A stretch of 64,000 nt of DNA from Pseudomonadota bacterium (GCA_947455195.1 CANGMI010000009.1:1-64000); one strand, 5' to 3'; positions 8,317 through 17,620 are shown, counted from the stretch's first letter. Made by a program: numbers and translations. Notes: generated by a model from the sequence alone, not told the origin.

Positions 8317-9378
8317 ATGTCATCACTTCAGCCCCGCATTGCCGGCCGCCTGGCACTCGCAGCGCTCGTCACGCTCGCCACTGCCATCGCAGCCGCCACC
8401 AGCCCCGCCTTCGCCGCCGACCCACCCAGGCCGACGGTCAAGTTGCGCGGCACGCTCGACTTCATCCGCTACGGCTCATCGGCACCCTCCGACCATGCGG
8501 TTGCCAAGGGGTACTTCGCGCAGTACGGTCTCGATGTGCGCTTCGACGCCTCGAGAGGCTCGCAGGACGCACTCGTGCGCATCGCCAGCGGCGCCTACGA
8601 CGTCGGCACCGCCGACATCCCCACGCTCATCCAGTTCATCGCACAGAACCCTGCCCAGGCGCCTCGCGCCGTGCTGCTCGTGCTCGACCGATCGCCGCTC
8701 GCGGTCACCACGTTGCGCAAGAACGGCATTACGCGGCCGGCCGATCTGGTCGGACGCAACGTGGCCATCGGCACCACCGATGGTGGGTCGCGCCTGTTTC
8801 CGGCCATGCTGCGCCTGAATGGCGTCGACCCCGACCGCATCAACAGCAAGGTCGTCGACGTACGCGTGCGCGACAGCCTCTTCCTGCGCGGCGATGTCGA
8901 TGCCTTTGTCGGCAACGACTACACGGTGCTCTTCAACATGAAAGGCATGAAGGTCAACCCCGATACGCTCTCGTTCATGCGCTATGCCGATCACGGACTC
9001 GACCTCTACGGCCAGGCCGTGGTCGTGTCACGGTCCCTCATCGAGCGCGATCCGACCACTGTACGCAATTACGTCCGGGCGATGGCACGTGCCTGGCGTG
9101 ACGCCATCCAGCGGCCCCAGGAGGTCGTGCAGACGGTGGTCGACATGGACGGCACGCTCGATCTCGCCCTGGAAACCGAACGCCTGCGCTATGAAGTGGC
9201 GGGGAGCATCCTCACCCCCTATGTGCGCCGCAACGGTCTGGGTGCTTACGACCCAGCCCGCATGCAGCGCGTGATCGACCTGGTCTCCAAGGGGCTCGAG
9301 TTGCCGCGCACACCAGCGCCCGCCGAAGTCTACGACGAGCGATTCCTGCCGCCGTACGAGGAACGCTCAATTCAGTAA
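8317..9378 (+). CDS. ABC transporter substrate-binding protein (NMT1/SsuA-like)
   Basis: A 353-residue periplasmic binding protein. A Sec signal (RLALAALVTLATAIAAATSP, cleavage after AFA) leads into TVKLRGTLDFIRYGSSAPSD, HAVAKGYFAQYGLDVRFD and GAYDVGTADIPTLIQFIA, the pattern of the NMT1/THI5-like and aliphatic sulfonate binding proteins. The ATG at 8317 is chosen because the signal peptide starts there; upstream in-frame codons belong to the intergenic region and the divergent gene. No ATPase or permease genes are adjacent. Its 3' end overlaps the convergent acyltransferase gene by 12 bp. Confidence 0.87.
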   Translation: MSSLQPRIAGRLALAALVTLATAIAAATSPAFAADPPRPTVKLRGTLDFIRYGSSAPSDHAVAKGYFAQYGLDVRFDASRGSQDALVRIASGAYDVGTADIPTLIQFIAQNPAQAPRAVLLVLDRSPLAVTTLRKNGITRPADLVGRNVAIGTTDGGSRLFPAMLRLNGVDPDRINSKVVDVRVRDSLFLRGDVDAFVGNDYTVLFNMKGMKVNPDTLSFMRYADHGLDLYGQAVVVSRSLIERDPTTVRNYVRAMARAWRDAIQRPQEVVQTVVDMDGTLDLALETERLRYEVAGSILTPYVRRNGLGAYDPARMQRVIDLVSKGLELPRTPAPAEVYDERFLPPYEERSIQ

Positions 9379-11418
9379 TGGTTTGCCCTGAGGCGTGACG
9401 GCAACCTGATCGAGCGGGTTGCCGATGGATCTCGGGCCAGGCGCAGCGAGCGGGTTGCCGATGGACCTCGGGCGAACCGCAGCGAGCGGGCTCCCGTGTC
9501 GTGCTACCCACGCCTCGGCGAGGTAGTGCGCGCCGAATCCGTTGAGATGATGGTCATCATCGTAGAGAGGCAGCCCGCCCGCCTCGCCAATGCAAGACTC
9601 CTGCGTGCATTGCACCGACTGCAGGTCGACTTCGATCAGTTGCGGCACTTGCGAGCGCGCAGACGACAAGACCGACTGCAGCAGTTCCGCGTTGACCTGA
9701 TTGGCTGGCAGTGAGCGCGGAATCGTGCAGACACCCTCGCGAAGGCGGTGTGTCTTGATCGGCTGATTGAAACAGGCGTGCATGTCCACACCCTGTGCAG
9801 CCTGCCCGATGACAACTGGCGTCGCACCCAGTGACGCAATCGCCTCCAGAGCCTGCTCGAGCGATGCGATGCCGGCAGCAGCATACGGTCCGTTCCAGCG
9901 CTGCACCAGAACGACCATGTCGGGACGAATACGGGCCATTTCTTCCCAGACCGCCGCTGTGGCAGCAGCGCAGTGCCGCCCCGCGTCTCCGGACGCACCG
10001 CTGCCATACGCGCCCGGCAACATGAGGCACCCGCCATACGATCTGAGGCTCACATGCAGGTCCGTACCGGCGGTCAGGGTCTGCGCCAGCCATCGTTCGT
10101 TCTTCGCATGCGAGTCGCCGATGACATAAACCACGCCGTTCTCAGCGGCACCGCCAAACTCGCAGCGAGCCAGCAGACCCTGAGCCGAATCCTGCGTGCA
10201 GCCGAGTGGATCGAGACGTTCCCACGGCGCCAATCGGATCGCCACGGCCACTGCCTCGCCGCCCAGGCGCTGGGGCAGGCCCCCTTCGTGCCAGGACAGG
10301 AGATAAGCCCCCCTGAAGAGGCTCATCGGCACAATCCAGAGGAGAAGGACCGTGCGGGCAAGGCCCCAATCGAGGCGGCGTCCCGGTGCCTCGATCCAGC
10401 GCTCGGTTGCCAGCGCCAGACCGAGGACCAGCGCGAGGAAAACCGTGCCCGTGAAGACGTCCAGCGTCATCTGGAGGTAAGCCGCCAGCGCCAGCAACGG
10501 CCAGTGCCAGAGATACGCGGCGTAGGAGGCCCGCCCCACCGCAACGAGCCAGCGCGCCTCGAGGATGGAATTGCCTCTGCCGCCGAGGAGCAGTCCACCG
10601 GTTGCCGTGCAGACGAGCAGGCTTTCGAGCAGCCCGAGAGGATGCGACGCATCGAGCGATACGCCCAGCAGCACGAGGGCGATGACCGCTGCGGTGGCCA
10701 CTGAAGGCCTGACCCTGTGGGCCGAACCCGATGAACCGGTCTTGCCCATCGAGGCAGCGTCGACGCGCGCAAACAGCGCTCCCATCACCAGTTCGAAGAG
10801 CCGCTGCGAGGCATGAAAGTATTCGGTGACATCACCGGGCGTGAGGGCGGCCACGCAGAGCAGCCCACCCAGCAGCACGAGCGTCGCGATGGTCTGACCG
10901 TGCTGTGGCACCCAGCGCTGAAGCGAGACCGCGACCAAAGGCCAGACGAGATAGAACTGCCACTCGATGCTCAGCGACCATGTGTGCAGCAAGGGCAACT
11001 CGCGCGCTCGTGCCGCAAAGTAGTCGCCCAGTTCATCGGCGAAGTACTCATTGGCCCGAAATTGCAGGCCGGCTGCGGCACTTTTCAAAAGCCGCGTGAA
11101 GTCCTGCGGCAGGAGAACGAGAGCCGCCATCAGTGTCGTGACCAGCATCACGGCGAGCAAGGCTGGCATCAGACGCTGGAGCCGCCGCACGTAGAAGTGA
11201 GGCAGCACGGCAAGCGTCTGCTCTTGAGCGAGAATCGAGGTGATCAGGTAGCCCGACAGGACGAAGAAGACATCCACCCCGATGAAGCCGCGACTGGCAA
11301 AGGGGATGCCCATGTGGCATGCAATCACCATGAGCACCGCGACCCCGCGCAAGCCGTCAAGGTCTGCGCGGTAGCCACGGCTCGTGCCGGTCGCGTGTCG
11401 GGTAGAGGTCGTCGTCAC
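9367..11418 (-). CDS. OafA-type membrane acyltransferase with C-terminal SGNH domain
   Basis: A 683-residue protein in two parts. The first ~370 residues are an acyltransferase-3 domain with about ten membrane helices: YRADLDGLRGVAVLMVIACH carries the motif with the catalytic His, followed by GFIGVDVFFVLSGYLITSIL. The second part is a periplasmic SGNH hydrolase-like domain with GDSHAKN (block I) and DDDHHLNGFGA (D-x-x-H block V). Such fusions O-acetylate surface polysaccharides (OafA/YrhL family). I set the start at the GTG at 11418, since upstream in-frame translation is uncharacteristic and about 125 residues longer than the family. The C-terminus contains a 36-bp in-frame duplication. It may decorate the glycans made elsewhere in this window. 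Confidence 0.88.
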   Translation of the reverse strand: MTTTSTRHATGTSRGYRADLDGLRGVAVLMVIACHMGIPFASRGFIGVDVFFVLSGYLITSILAQEQTLAVLPHFYVRRLQRLMPALLAVMLVTTLMAALVLLPQDFTRLLKSAAAGLQFRANEYFADELGDYFAARARELPLLHTWSLSIEWQFYLVWPLVAVSLQRWVPQHGQTIATLVLLGGLLCVAALTPGDVTEYFHASQRLFELVMGALFARVDAASMGKTGSSGSAHRVRPSVATAAVIALVLLGVSLDASHPLGLLESLLVCTATGGLLLGGRGNSILEARWLVAVGRASYAAYLWHWPLLALAAYLQMTLDVFTGTVFLALVLGLALATERWIEAPGRRLDWGLARTVLLLWIVPMSLFRGAYLLSWHEGGLPQRLGGEAVAVAIRLAPWERLDPLGCTQDSAQGLLARCEFGGAAENGVVYVIGDSHAKNERWLAQTLTAGTDLHVSLRSYGGCLMLPGAYGSGASGDAGRHCAAATAAVWEEMARIRPDMVVLVQRWNGPYAAAGIASLEQALEAIASLGATPVVIGQAAQGVDMHACFNQPIKTHRLREGVCTIPRSLPANQVNAELLQSVLSSARSQVPQLIEVDLQSVQCTQESCIGEAGGLPLYDDDHHLNGFGAHYLAEAWVARHGSPLAAVRPRSIGNPLAAPGPRSIGNPLDQVAVTPQGKPLLN
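9412..9483. repeat. 36-bp direct duplication at acyltransferase C-terminus
   Basis: Two adjacent 36-bp units (9412-9447 and 9448-9483) beginning GAGCGGGTTGCCGATGGA differ at a few positions, and a third partial copy starts at 9484. In frame they encode a repeated RSIGNPLAA-type segment close to the stop codon. Confidence 0.85.
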
Positions 11419-11803
11419 GCGACCGGCTGGCTCGACGCCCCATCGGACCTGCGTACCTGCCAGCCTGTCGCGCGATGCGATCAGAGCATTGATCGGGGCC
11501 TCTCCTCTGCCGTCATGCACCGTCTGGATACGGCCCGGGACGTCCCGCTCAGGACGTCGTGTCGGGGCGCCGAGCCCACCGACGACCGCAGCAGCCGGAG
11601 GGCCTGAAACCCGCGGCCGCCCCACCCGGCCGTACGTGCAGATGCAGGCACAAGGTCTCGAACGAACCGTGGCCCCAGATGCTATTGCTTCACCTGGATG
11701 GCATGCACCGCGAATGCGGGCATAGTTGGCAAGCGGCGCGAAAGAAATCAGGCCATCCGCCCCTGACACCATCCAGGCATCCGGGCATCCGGGCATCAAG
11801 GCA
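11419..11803. other. 385-bp gap between acyltransferase start and metallopeptidase stop
   Basis: No convincing gene is seen. In-frame extension of the acyltransferase upstream has no family features. The right end holds an 8-bp-period repeat (separate entry). Confidence 0.5.
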
Positions 11804-11813
11804 TTACGCCATC
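11750..11813. repeat. Degenerate 8-bp tandem array (8 units)
   Basis: Octamers mostly ending in CATC (for example CAGGCATC, CGGGCATC twice, ACGCCATC) repeat with an exact 8-bp period and run across the stop codon (11804-11806) of the metallopeptidase gene. Confidence 0.75.
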
Positions 11814-13912
11814 AGATCGACCGCGCTGTGGGTAACCGCTGCAGTCGCGGCCTGATAGAACTTCAGGCGCTCGACATTGGCCACCGACACGCTGTATCCG
11901 AGCGCTGCATTGCCGAACACGAGTTCGCCCGAAATCGTGAGGCTGCCGTCCTTGTTCGCGGTACCCGCGATGGCGTTGCCGTTCACGGTCCAGTCAGCCC
12001 GCTGGCCGCTCAGGTACACCACGTCGGTGCCGCTGCCACCATCGATCGTGGCGCTCTGGGTAGCGGCAAAGAAGGCGTCGTTGGCCGACCCACCCTTCGC
12101 CGTGCCGATCGAACTTCCGTAGGCGAGCGCCACATCGTTGAAGCCGAAGAAGGTGGCGTTCTTGCTCGCGAAAGACTGGACTGCCTTGGGAAACGACGCC
12201 AGATACGAGGCCGTGTTCACGGTGGCCCCGATCGAACTGAAGGCCCCGGCGCGCAGGTCGATGATGGCCGACTTCTGAGTGGCACTGGCATCGAGCGTTC
12301 CGCCGTTCGGCGTCCAGAGCGTCTCGAAGCCGCGCCAGTTGCTGTCGAAGGTCAGTGTCTGGAAATGCGCTGCGCTCGCGGCACGATTCGAATCGGTCGC
12401 CGCACCGTACAGCATCTGCAAGGCCGCAATGTCGTACGGCATGTAGGTCGACGGATTCACCGGTGACGCCGAGTACGAGGTACCGCCTGCCGTCTGCGTG
12501 GCCGTCACGAAGCTGCCATCGGCCGGCTGGTTGTAGGACATGATCGAGTAGCGACGCGAATCGAGCGTACCCGCAAGCCAGGGCGCCGCGGTGCCCCCGC
12601 CACCCGCGTTGTAGTTCCCCGGATGCTTGAGGCCCATGGCATGACCGATCTCGTGAATGAGGGTCTCCCAGCCATAGCTGCCTTGCGCGAAGCTCGCATT
12701 GGTCGGCTGATTGGCTGCCAGCATCACGAACACGTTGTGACTGCCCGAGGCATGGGGCGGCGTGGCGTACCCGGCACTGGCCGACTGCGTATTCATGCCG
12801 AAGTTGATGTCGGCCGAGCCATCGCTGACGCTGCTCTCCTGAAACGTCACGTTCACCAGGCCCGACAGATAGGCAAAGGCGTCGCGCACCGCCTGCTTCT
12901 GCGTCGCGTTCATGGCGGTGTAACCGGCCCGGTCGGCAGCAGTCGCCCCGGCAGGGGGCGTATCACCCATGAAGCTCCAGGTGAGAGTGTGCCGCGACGC
13001 CGCAGCGCTCAGGCCGTAGAGCCCGGGCGCGATCGCGGCGCCTGCCACCGACGACCCGCTACCGTCGATCCACCACTGGTTGGTGGCACCGGAGAGCAGT
13101 GCATTCACCTGCGCGTTGCCGGTATCGGCAAAGGTCGTGACACCGTGAAAGACGAACGTGTTGACCCCCTTCACCGTCGTCGACTCGTTGGGTCGGCTGA
13201 GGCGATCAGCCAGCGCGATGCTGCCATCGGCCTTGGTGGTGACCCGGTAGTCGGCAAGGTTGCCGCTCAACTGCAGCGCGGTAGCGGCGCCTTTGAGCTT
13301 CGCGATGGCGGCCGCGGCGTTCTTGTACTGGGTGGCATTGAAGATCACCGTGGGGCGCGACCCATCGCTCGCCGCCTGAACCTCGATGGCTGCGAGTTTC
13401 GCTGCGACGCTCTGCAAGGCATCGAGGCCGCCTTGCACATGGGCCGCGGTGTCGCTCACCTGCACGCTGGCCCCTGACAGCAGCGCCACCAGCGACGACG
13501 AACCCGTGGCATCGGCCACGCTCACGCTCAAGGTCGGCTTCGCTGCATCGGTGAGCTTGATCGAGGCAATGCGCCCCGCCGCCGCCATCGCCTTCAGGTC
13601 TCCGAAGCGCGCAGCAATGTGGGCTGCCGAGTCCTGGATGGTGACGGCCTTCGTGAGCGACCCCGCGGCGTACGCCGACAAGGCCGTGGCGACGTCAGGG
13701 TTGACCGCTGCTGCGCGCGGTACGGTGGCTGCCGAAGCGGCGGGCTTCGAAGCCACCGGGGTCGAAGCCGCCGAGGTCGAAGCGACGGATACCGAGGACG
13801 CAGCGGGCGACAGCTTGCGAGTCGATGTCGCCGCGGCCAGCGCACGAGTCGTCTGCGCGGCAGCAGGCCTGCGCACCGCCCCTGCAACGATCGCTCCCAC
13901 TGCGCTCGACAT
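11804..13912 (-). CDS. Serralysin-like M10 metallopeptidase
   Basis: A 702-residue zinc protease. The metzincin motif HEIGHAMGLKHPG starts at His420 and the Met-turn SIMSYNQ follows, placing it in the M10 group. The C-terminal part contains the M10 C-terminal/RTX-like segment GGSANDAFFAATQSATIDGG then SGTDVVYLSGQRADW, typical of substrates of type I secretion. There is no Sec signal; the N-terminus is Ala/Ser/Thr-rich with 15-bp repeats, followed by two Ala-rich blocks (around residues 75-170) resembling repeats seen in other RTX-type proteases. ATG 13912 is chosen; upstream in-frame codons are Arg/Pro-rich. No dedicated transporter is adjacent, so the type I system at 50.6-55.8 kb is a candidate exporter. 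Confidence 0.88.
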   Translation of the reverse strand: MSSAVGAIVAGAVRRPAAAQTTRALAAATSTRKLSPAASSVSVASTSAASTPVASKPAASAATVPRAAAVNPDVATALSAYAAGSLTKAVTIQDSAAHIAARFGDLKAMAAAGRIASIKLTDAAKPTLSVSVADATGSSSLVALLSGASVQVSDTAAHVQGGLDALQSVAAKLAAIEVQAASDGSRPTVIFNATQYKNAAAAIAKLKGAATALQLSGNLADYRVTTKADGSIALADRLSRPNESTTVKGVNTFVFHGVTTFADTGNAQVNALLSGATNQWWIDGSGSSVAGAAIAPGLYGLSAAASRHTLTWSFMGDTPPAGATAADRAGYTAMNATQKQAVRDAFAYLSGLVNVTFQESSVSDGSADINFGMNTQSASAGYATPPHASGSHNVFVMLAANQPTNASFAQGSYGWETLIHEIGHAMGLKHPGNYNAGGGGTAAPWLAGTLDSRRYSIMSYNQPADGSFVTATQTAGGTSYSASPVNPSTYMPYDIAALQMLYGAATDSNRAASAAHFQTLTFDSNWRGFETLWTPNGGTLDASATQKSAIIDLRAGAFSSIGATVNTASYLASFPKAVQSFASKNATFFGFNDVALAYGSSIGTAKGGSANDAFFAATQSATIDGGSGTDVVYLSGQRADWTVNGNAIAGTANKDGSLTISGELVFGNAALGYSVSVANVERLKFYQAATAAVTHSAVDLMA
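13731..13805. repeat. 15-bp tandem repeat (5 units) in metallopeptidase N-terminus
   Basis: Units at 13731, 13746, 13761, 13776 and 13791, most containing TCGAAGC, encode five-residue Ser/Ala/Thr/Val repeats in frame on the minus strand. Confidence 0.85.
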
Positions 13913-14094
13913 CGCCCGAAACCTCCCATTGGGACAGGCTCGGGAACCCGTGCCCGCACGCCTGCGTTCAGGGCATAACGGCAAGCCGCAGGAGAACTTT
14001 AGACATTCGCAGCAGCCCTCGTCAGTGGAGCCGTTCGGAGCAACGACAACGCGCTATCATGTCGATAAATATTTCTTAAACTTGGAGAAATTCC

Positions 14095-14910
14095 TTGGAT
14101 ACGACGAAGATCGTGAGCTGGATCGACCAGGCGCAACCGATTCTCGTGGCCTTCGGCCTCAAGGTGCTCGGCGCCATTGCGGTGTTCATCGTCGGCCGCT
14201 GGCTCATCAATCTGGTCTCGCGATTGCTCGGCGCCGGCATGACCCGCCAGCACCTGGACCCCACGGTGCAGCGCTATCTGGTCAGCTTCATCACCGGTGC
14301 GCTCAACATCACCCTCATCGTGGCGATCCTCGGCTACTTCGGCGTCGAGACCACGTCGTTCGCAGCGCTGGTTGCCGGTGCCGGCGTGGCCATCGGCGCC
14401 GCCTGGAGCGGGCTGCTCGGCAACTTCGCCTCGGGCATCTTCATTCTCGTTCTCCGCCCGTACCAGGTCGGCGACTACGTGCTGATCGGTGGCTGCGAGG
14501 GTACGGTGCTCGAACTGGGCCTCTTCGGCACGGCACTCACCACGCCTGACAACGTGAAGACGGTCGTCGGCAACGGCAAGATCATGGCCAACGACATCAA
14601 GAACTTCTCGGCAACGCCCTTTCGCCGGGTCGAGCTGGCCGCGCAGCTGGCGGGCGGCGCCGATGTTCACAAGGCCATCGCACTCCTGAAGGAAGCGGTC
14701 GCCAAGGTACCGAACATCACCGCCGAGCAGGGCGTCGACGTCGAGATCATGGAGTTCACCGAGTTCGGACCCAAGCTTGCCGTGCGCCCCTACTGCGCCA
14801 ATGCCCACTACTGGCAGGTGTACTTCGATACCAACAAGGCCATCGCAGACACCCTCGGTGCTGCCGGGTTCCCAGTGGCAGCGCGTCCCGTAAAGATCTA
14901 CCCGGTCTGA
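14095..14910 (+). CDS. MscS-family mechanosensitive channel
   Basis: A 271-residue small-conductance mechanosensitive channel of the inner membrane that releases solutes on osmotic downshock. Three N-terminal membrane helices (about residues 18-40, 62-85, 92-118) precede the MscS domain. The pore-lining helix is recognisable from its Gly/Ala pattern, AGAGVAIGAAWSGLLGNFAS, followed by RPYQVGDYVLIGG. Length matches E. coli MscS (286). The start is a TTG at 14095 with GGAGA 7 bp upstream; the only nearby ATG encodes a six-residue frame. A monocistronic unit, divergent from the metallopeptidase gene. Confidence 0.92.
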   Translation: MDTTKIVSWIDQAQPILVAFGLKVLGAIAVFIVGRWLINLVSRLLGAGMTRQHLDPTVQRYLVSFITGALNITLIVAILGYFGVETTSFAALVAGAGVAIGAAWSGLLGNFASGIFILVLRPYQVGDYVLIGGCEGTVLELGLFGTALTTPDNVKTVVGNGKIMANDIKNFSATPFRRVELAAQLAGGADVHKAIALLKEAVAKVPNITAEQGVDVEIMEFTEFGPKLAVRPYCANAHYWQVYFDTNKAIADTLGAAGFPVAARPVKIYPV

Positions 14911-14977
14911 GATCGCCTCGCGCTGCCCGCCCCGGCGGGTGGCGCAAGAGGTCGCGCAACACCTCCCCCAGGGGCTT

Positions 14978-15025
14978 GGCTTGCTCGGCGGCTTGCGCGG
15001 CGGCTTGCGCGGCAGGTCGCTCAGC
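14978..15025. repeat. 12-bp tandem repeat (4 units), intergenic
   Basis: Units GGCTTGCTCGGC, GGCTTGCGCGGC (twice) and a diverged fourth copy follow each other between the channel gene and the kinase gene. Confidence 0.85.
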
Positions 15026-15201
15026 GGGTCGGCGAGCCCCCCCACACCAGCACCTTGCGTACGAACGGGTCCGGCCACTCGACGTCGGCCCGCGAGACGC
15101 TCCGATGGCGGAGATCGATCGACACCAGCATCCGGGCGTCGCGGTCCGACAAGAGTTTCCATTTCAGACCAGTACCCGCAGCCTCGGTGCACAATGTCGG
15201 G

Positions 15202-16044
15202 ATGAAGACTCCGCCCAGACTGCAGTCCCTCATCGAAGAGGGCATCATCGATTCGGTCATCCGCCCTCTCATGAGCGGCAAGGAAGCCATGGTGTTCGTC
15301 GTGCGCTGTGGCGATCAGATTCGTTGCGCCAAGGTCTACAAGGAAGCCAACAAGCGCAGCTTCCGGCAGGCCGTCGACTACACCGAAAACCGCAAGGTGA
15401 AGAACACACGGCAGGCACGAGCCATGGCCAAGGGCACCCGGTTCGGGCGTGAGGCCCAGGAGGCCGCCTGGCAGAGTGCCGAGGTCGACGCGCTGCACCG
15501 ACTGGCGGCGGCGGGTGTGCGAGTGCCCCGCCCGTTCCAGTTTCTGGATGGCGTGCTCATCATGGAACTGGTGACCGATGGCGATGGCAACGCGGCGCCC
15601 CGACTGAATGACGTGGCCTTCACCCCAGAAGCAGCCCTTGCCACCCATTCAGCCCTGCTGGCCGAGGCCGTGCGGATGCTCTGTGCCGGGGTCGTGCATG
15701 GCGACCTCTCCGAATTCAACATCCTCATGGCCGCCGATGGCCCGGTCATCATCGATCTGCCACAAGCCATCGACGCGGCGGGCAACAACCACGCCCAGCG
15801 CATGCTCCAGCGCGACGTGAACAACCTGCGCGACTTCTTCGGCCAGTTTGCGCCCGAGTTGCTCGAGACCCGCTACGGCGAGGAGATCTGGAGCCTCTAC
15901 CGTCGCGGCATGCTCACCCTCGAGACGCCGCTCACCGGGCACTATGAACCCGAACCGGGCGAGGTCGAGGTCGGCAGCGTTCTGCGCGAAATCGACGACG
16001 CGCTCGCCGAGGAGCGCGCCCGTCAGGCGCGCATGGCCGAATAA
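15202..16044 (+). CDS. RIO-type serine/threonine protein kinase
   Basis: A 280-residue atypical protein kinase. It shows the ATP-binding region GKEAMVFVVRCGDQIRCAKV with the invariant Lys, the RIO flexible-loop region rich in Arg/Lys, the catalytic loop HGDLSEFNIL (Asp and Asn), and the metal-binding IDLPQAID, the RIO equivalent of DFG. Bacterial members of this size are found widely in proteobacteria; the cellular target is not established. ATG 15202 starts MKTPPRLQSLIEEGIIDSVI, matching relatives. Monocistronic as far as can be seen. Confidence 0.87.
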   Translation: MKTPPRLQSLIEEGIIDSVIRPLMSGKEAMVFVVRCGDQIRCAKVYKEANKRSFRQAVDYTENRKVKNTRQARAMAKGTRFGREAQEAAWQSAEVDALHRLAAAGVRVPRPFQFLDGVLIMELVTDGDGNAAPRLNDVAFTPEAALATHSALLAEAVRMLCAGVVHGDLSEFNILMAADGPVIIDLPQAIDAAGNNHAQRMLQRDVNNLRDFFGQFAPELLETRYGEEIWSLYRRGMLTLETPLTGHYEPEPGEVEVGSVLREIDDALAEERARQARMAE

Positions 16045-16077
16045 GTCAGGGGCTTGCCCGATCGGCCAACGAGCGCT

Positions 16078-17517
16078 TCAAGCTGCCGCACCCGGAGTGG
16101 CCGGCGTACCCGACGGCTTTCGCACGGCATAGATGACCATCTCGCCATAAAACGGCACCACCCCCCGCATGTACGGCGGCAGATGACGCTGCAGACGGTG
16201 GCGCAAGCGCTCCGACCACCAGGTCTTGCCCGACACCCGATTGGCGGCGACCTCGACCCAATCGAGTCCGAGTGCCACGCAGGCCTCTTGCATGAACATC
16301 ATGTCGACTGGATGGCGCCGGCCGAATTCCTTGGCCATGCGCGTATCGGGCCCGAAGTAGCGCGGATGCCCGCGCGTAAATGCGTATCTTCGCGAGCGCA
16401 GGCTGTCGACATTGCGCGCAGCCAGCACGAGCAGCCCGCCCGGGCGAAGCACGCGGGCCGCTTCGCGCAGAAAACCGGTCGGGTTCTCCAGCATCTCGAT
16501 GCCATCCACGCTGGCGACAACATCGAACGCGTCGGCCTCGAAGGGAAGTCCGCGATTGCGGTCGTGAATCCGACGTAGGGCCGGGTCGAAGCGAAAGGGC
16601 AGCACCGGCGCATCGTCGAGCGCCGTCACGGTCATGCCGGCTGCAGCCAGCAGCGAGGCGAGCCCGCCCTCCCCCGATGGAACATCGAGGACCTGCACGG
16701 GCCGTCCGGGCGGGGCATGCGCAAGGACGAGGTCGCGCACCCGCGCCTGGGTCTGGGCAGCCGGCGCAGGACGACGCCGATTCGCGGCCGAAGCCTCGAG
16801 GTCGAACCCCTCGAGCGCCCGGCGCACGTGGTCACGCGACCACAGACACATCTCGCGCACCGGATCGGGGGCGCACCAGTCATCGAACCGGAACGCCACC
16901 TCGCGCGGCAGGTTGTAGGGGGCCGAGAAAAGGTCGATGCGCCGGAAGTCGCCCGTATCGATGTCGTGGTTCCCGAACGCGCCCTCGTTGCGGTGCGTCG
17001 TGGTGAGGAGCCAGGGAATGCCCGAGGCAACGAAGTTTGCGAGCGCCGCACGCGTGTCGCGATACGACAGATGAAAGAGGCAATCGCGACAGATGAGGAT
17101 GTCGGCTCGCGGCAGTGCCGTGCGCGTGAGGTCAACCGGCATGAAGCGCACGCCCTCACGGCCGTGACGCGCCTGGAGCTCCGCGACGAGAGGCACAACG
17201 ATGTCACCACCGGTGTAGTCGAGCGATCGCGGAAACGCGCCCAAGACCTCGTTCATCCAGCCAAAATCGCCGCAGGGGGCATCCAGAATCGACCGAATGC
17301 CGAACTGCTCGAACAGACGCGGCAGCGCTTCGCGCAAGCCCACCGTTGCGGCGAGGGTCGAGCCCGATCCACTCACGCTCTGGTCATTGCCCCACACATT
17401 GAGGCGCCAGATTTCGGTGAACCGGTCTTCGATACGCTCGCTTGCAAAGACCTGCAGATGCTTGTCGGCAAGCGAGGCCCGCTTCAGGTCACCCCTCAAT
17501 CGGCCCCAGAGCCCCAT
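16078..17517 (-). CDS. Double-domain SAM-dependent methyltransferase
   Basis: A protein of about 480 residues with two class I methyltransferase domains in tandem. The first (about residues 40-245) has the SAM motif ILDAPCGDFGWM, then DYTGGDIV and ICRDCLFHL. The second (about 285-440) has VLDVPSGEGGLASLLAAAG, VTALDDAP, FDVVASVDGIEML and a RVLRPGGLLVLAARN strand typical of Methyltransf_11. The small connecting segment is Arg/Pro/Ala-rich. One partner usually occurs alone in other genomes, so this looks like a fusion. Substrates are unknown; glycan or lipid-linked sugar methylation is plausible from the neighbourhood. A TTG at 17568 with AAGGA upstream is an alternative start. Confidence 0.8.
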   Translation of the reverse strand: MGLWGRLRGDLKRASLADKHLQVFASERIEDRFTEIWRLNVWGNDQSVSGSGSTLAATVGLREALPRLFEQFGIRSILDAPCGDFGWMNEVLGAFPRSLDYTGGDIVVPLVAELQARHGREGVRFMPVDLTRTALPRADILICRDCLFHLSYRDTRAALANFVASGIPWLLTTTHRNEGAFGNHDIDTGDFRRIDLFSAPYNLPREVAFRFDDWCAPDPVREMCLWSRDHVRRALEGFDLEASAANRRRPAPAAQTQARVRDLVLAHAPPGRPVQVLDVPSGEGGLASLLAAAGMTVTALDDAPVLPFRFDPALRRIHDRNRGLPFEADAFDVVASVDGIEMLENPTGFLREAARVLRPGGLLVLAARNVDSLRSRRYAFTRGHPRYFGPDTRMAKEFGRRHPVDMMFMQEACVALGLDWVEVAANRVSGKTWWSERLRHRLQRHLPPYMRGVVPFYGEMVIYAVRKPSGTPATPGAAA

Positions 17518-17620
17518 GAGACGCCGCTGGATGCGTCCGAGCGCCGCGCCGGGCGATGTTGTGTTCAATTCGCGAATCCTTGGCGATCGACCTTGTCGAC
17601 TCGCACGATACCACCCAGAC

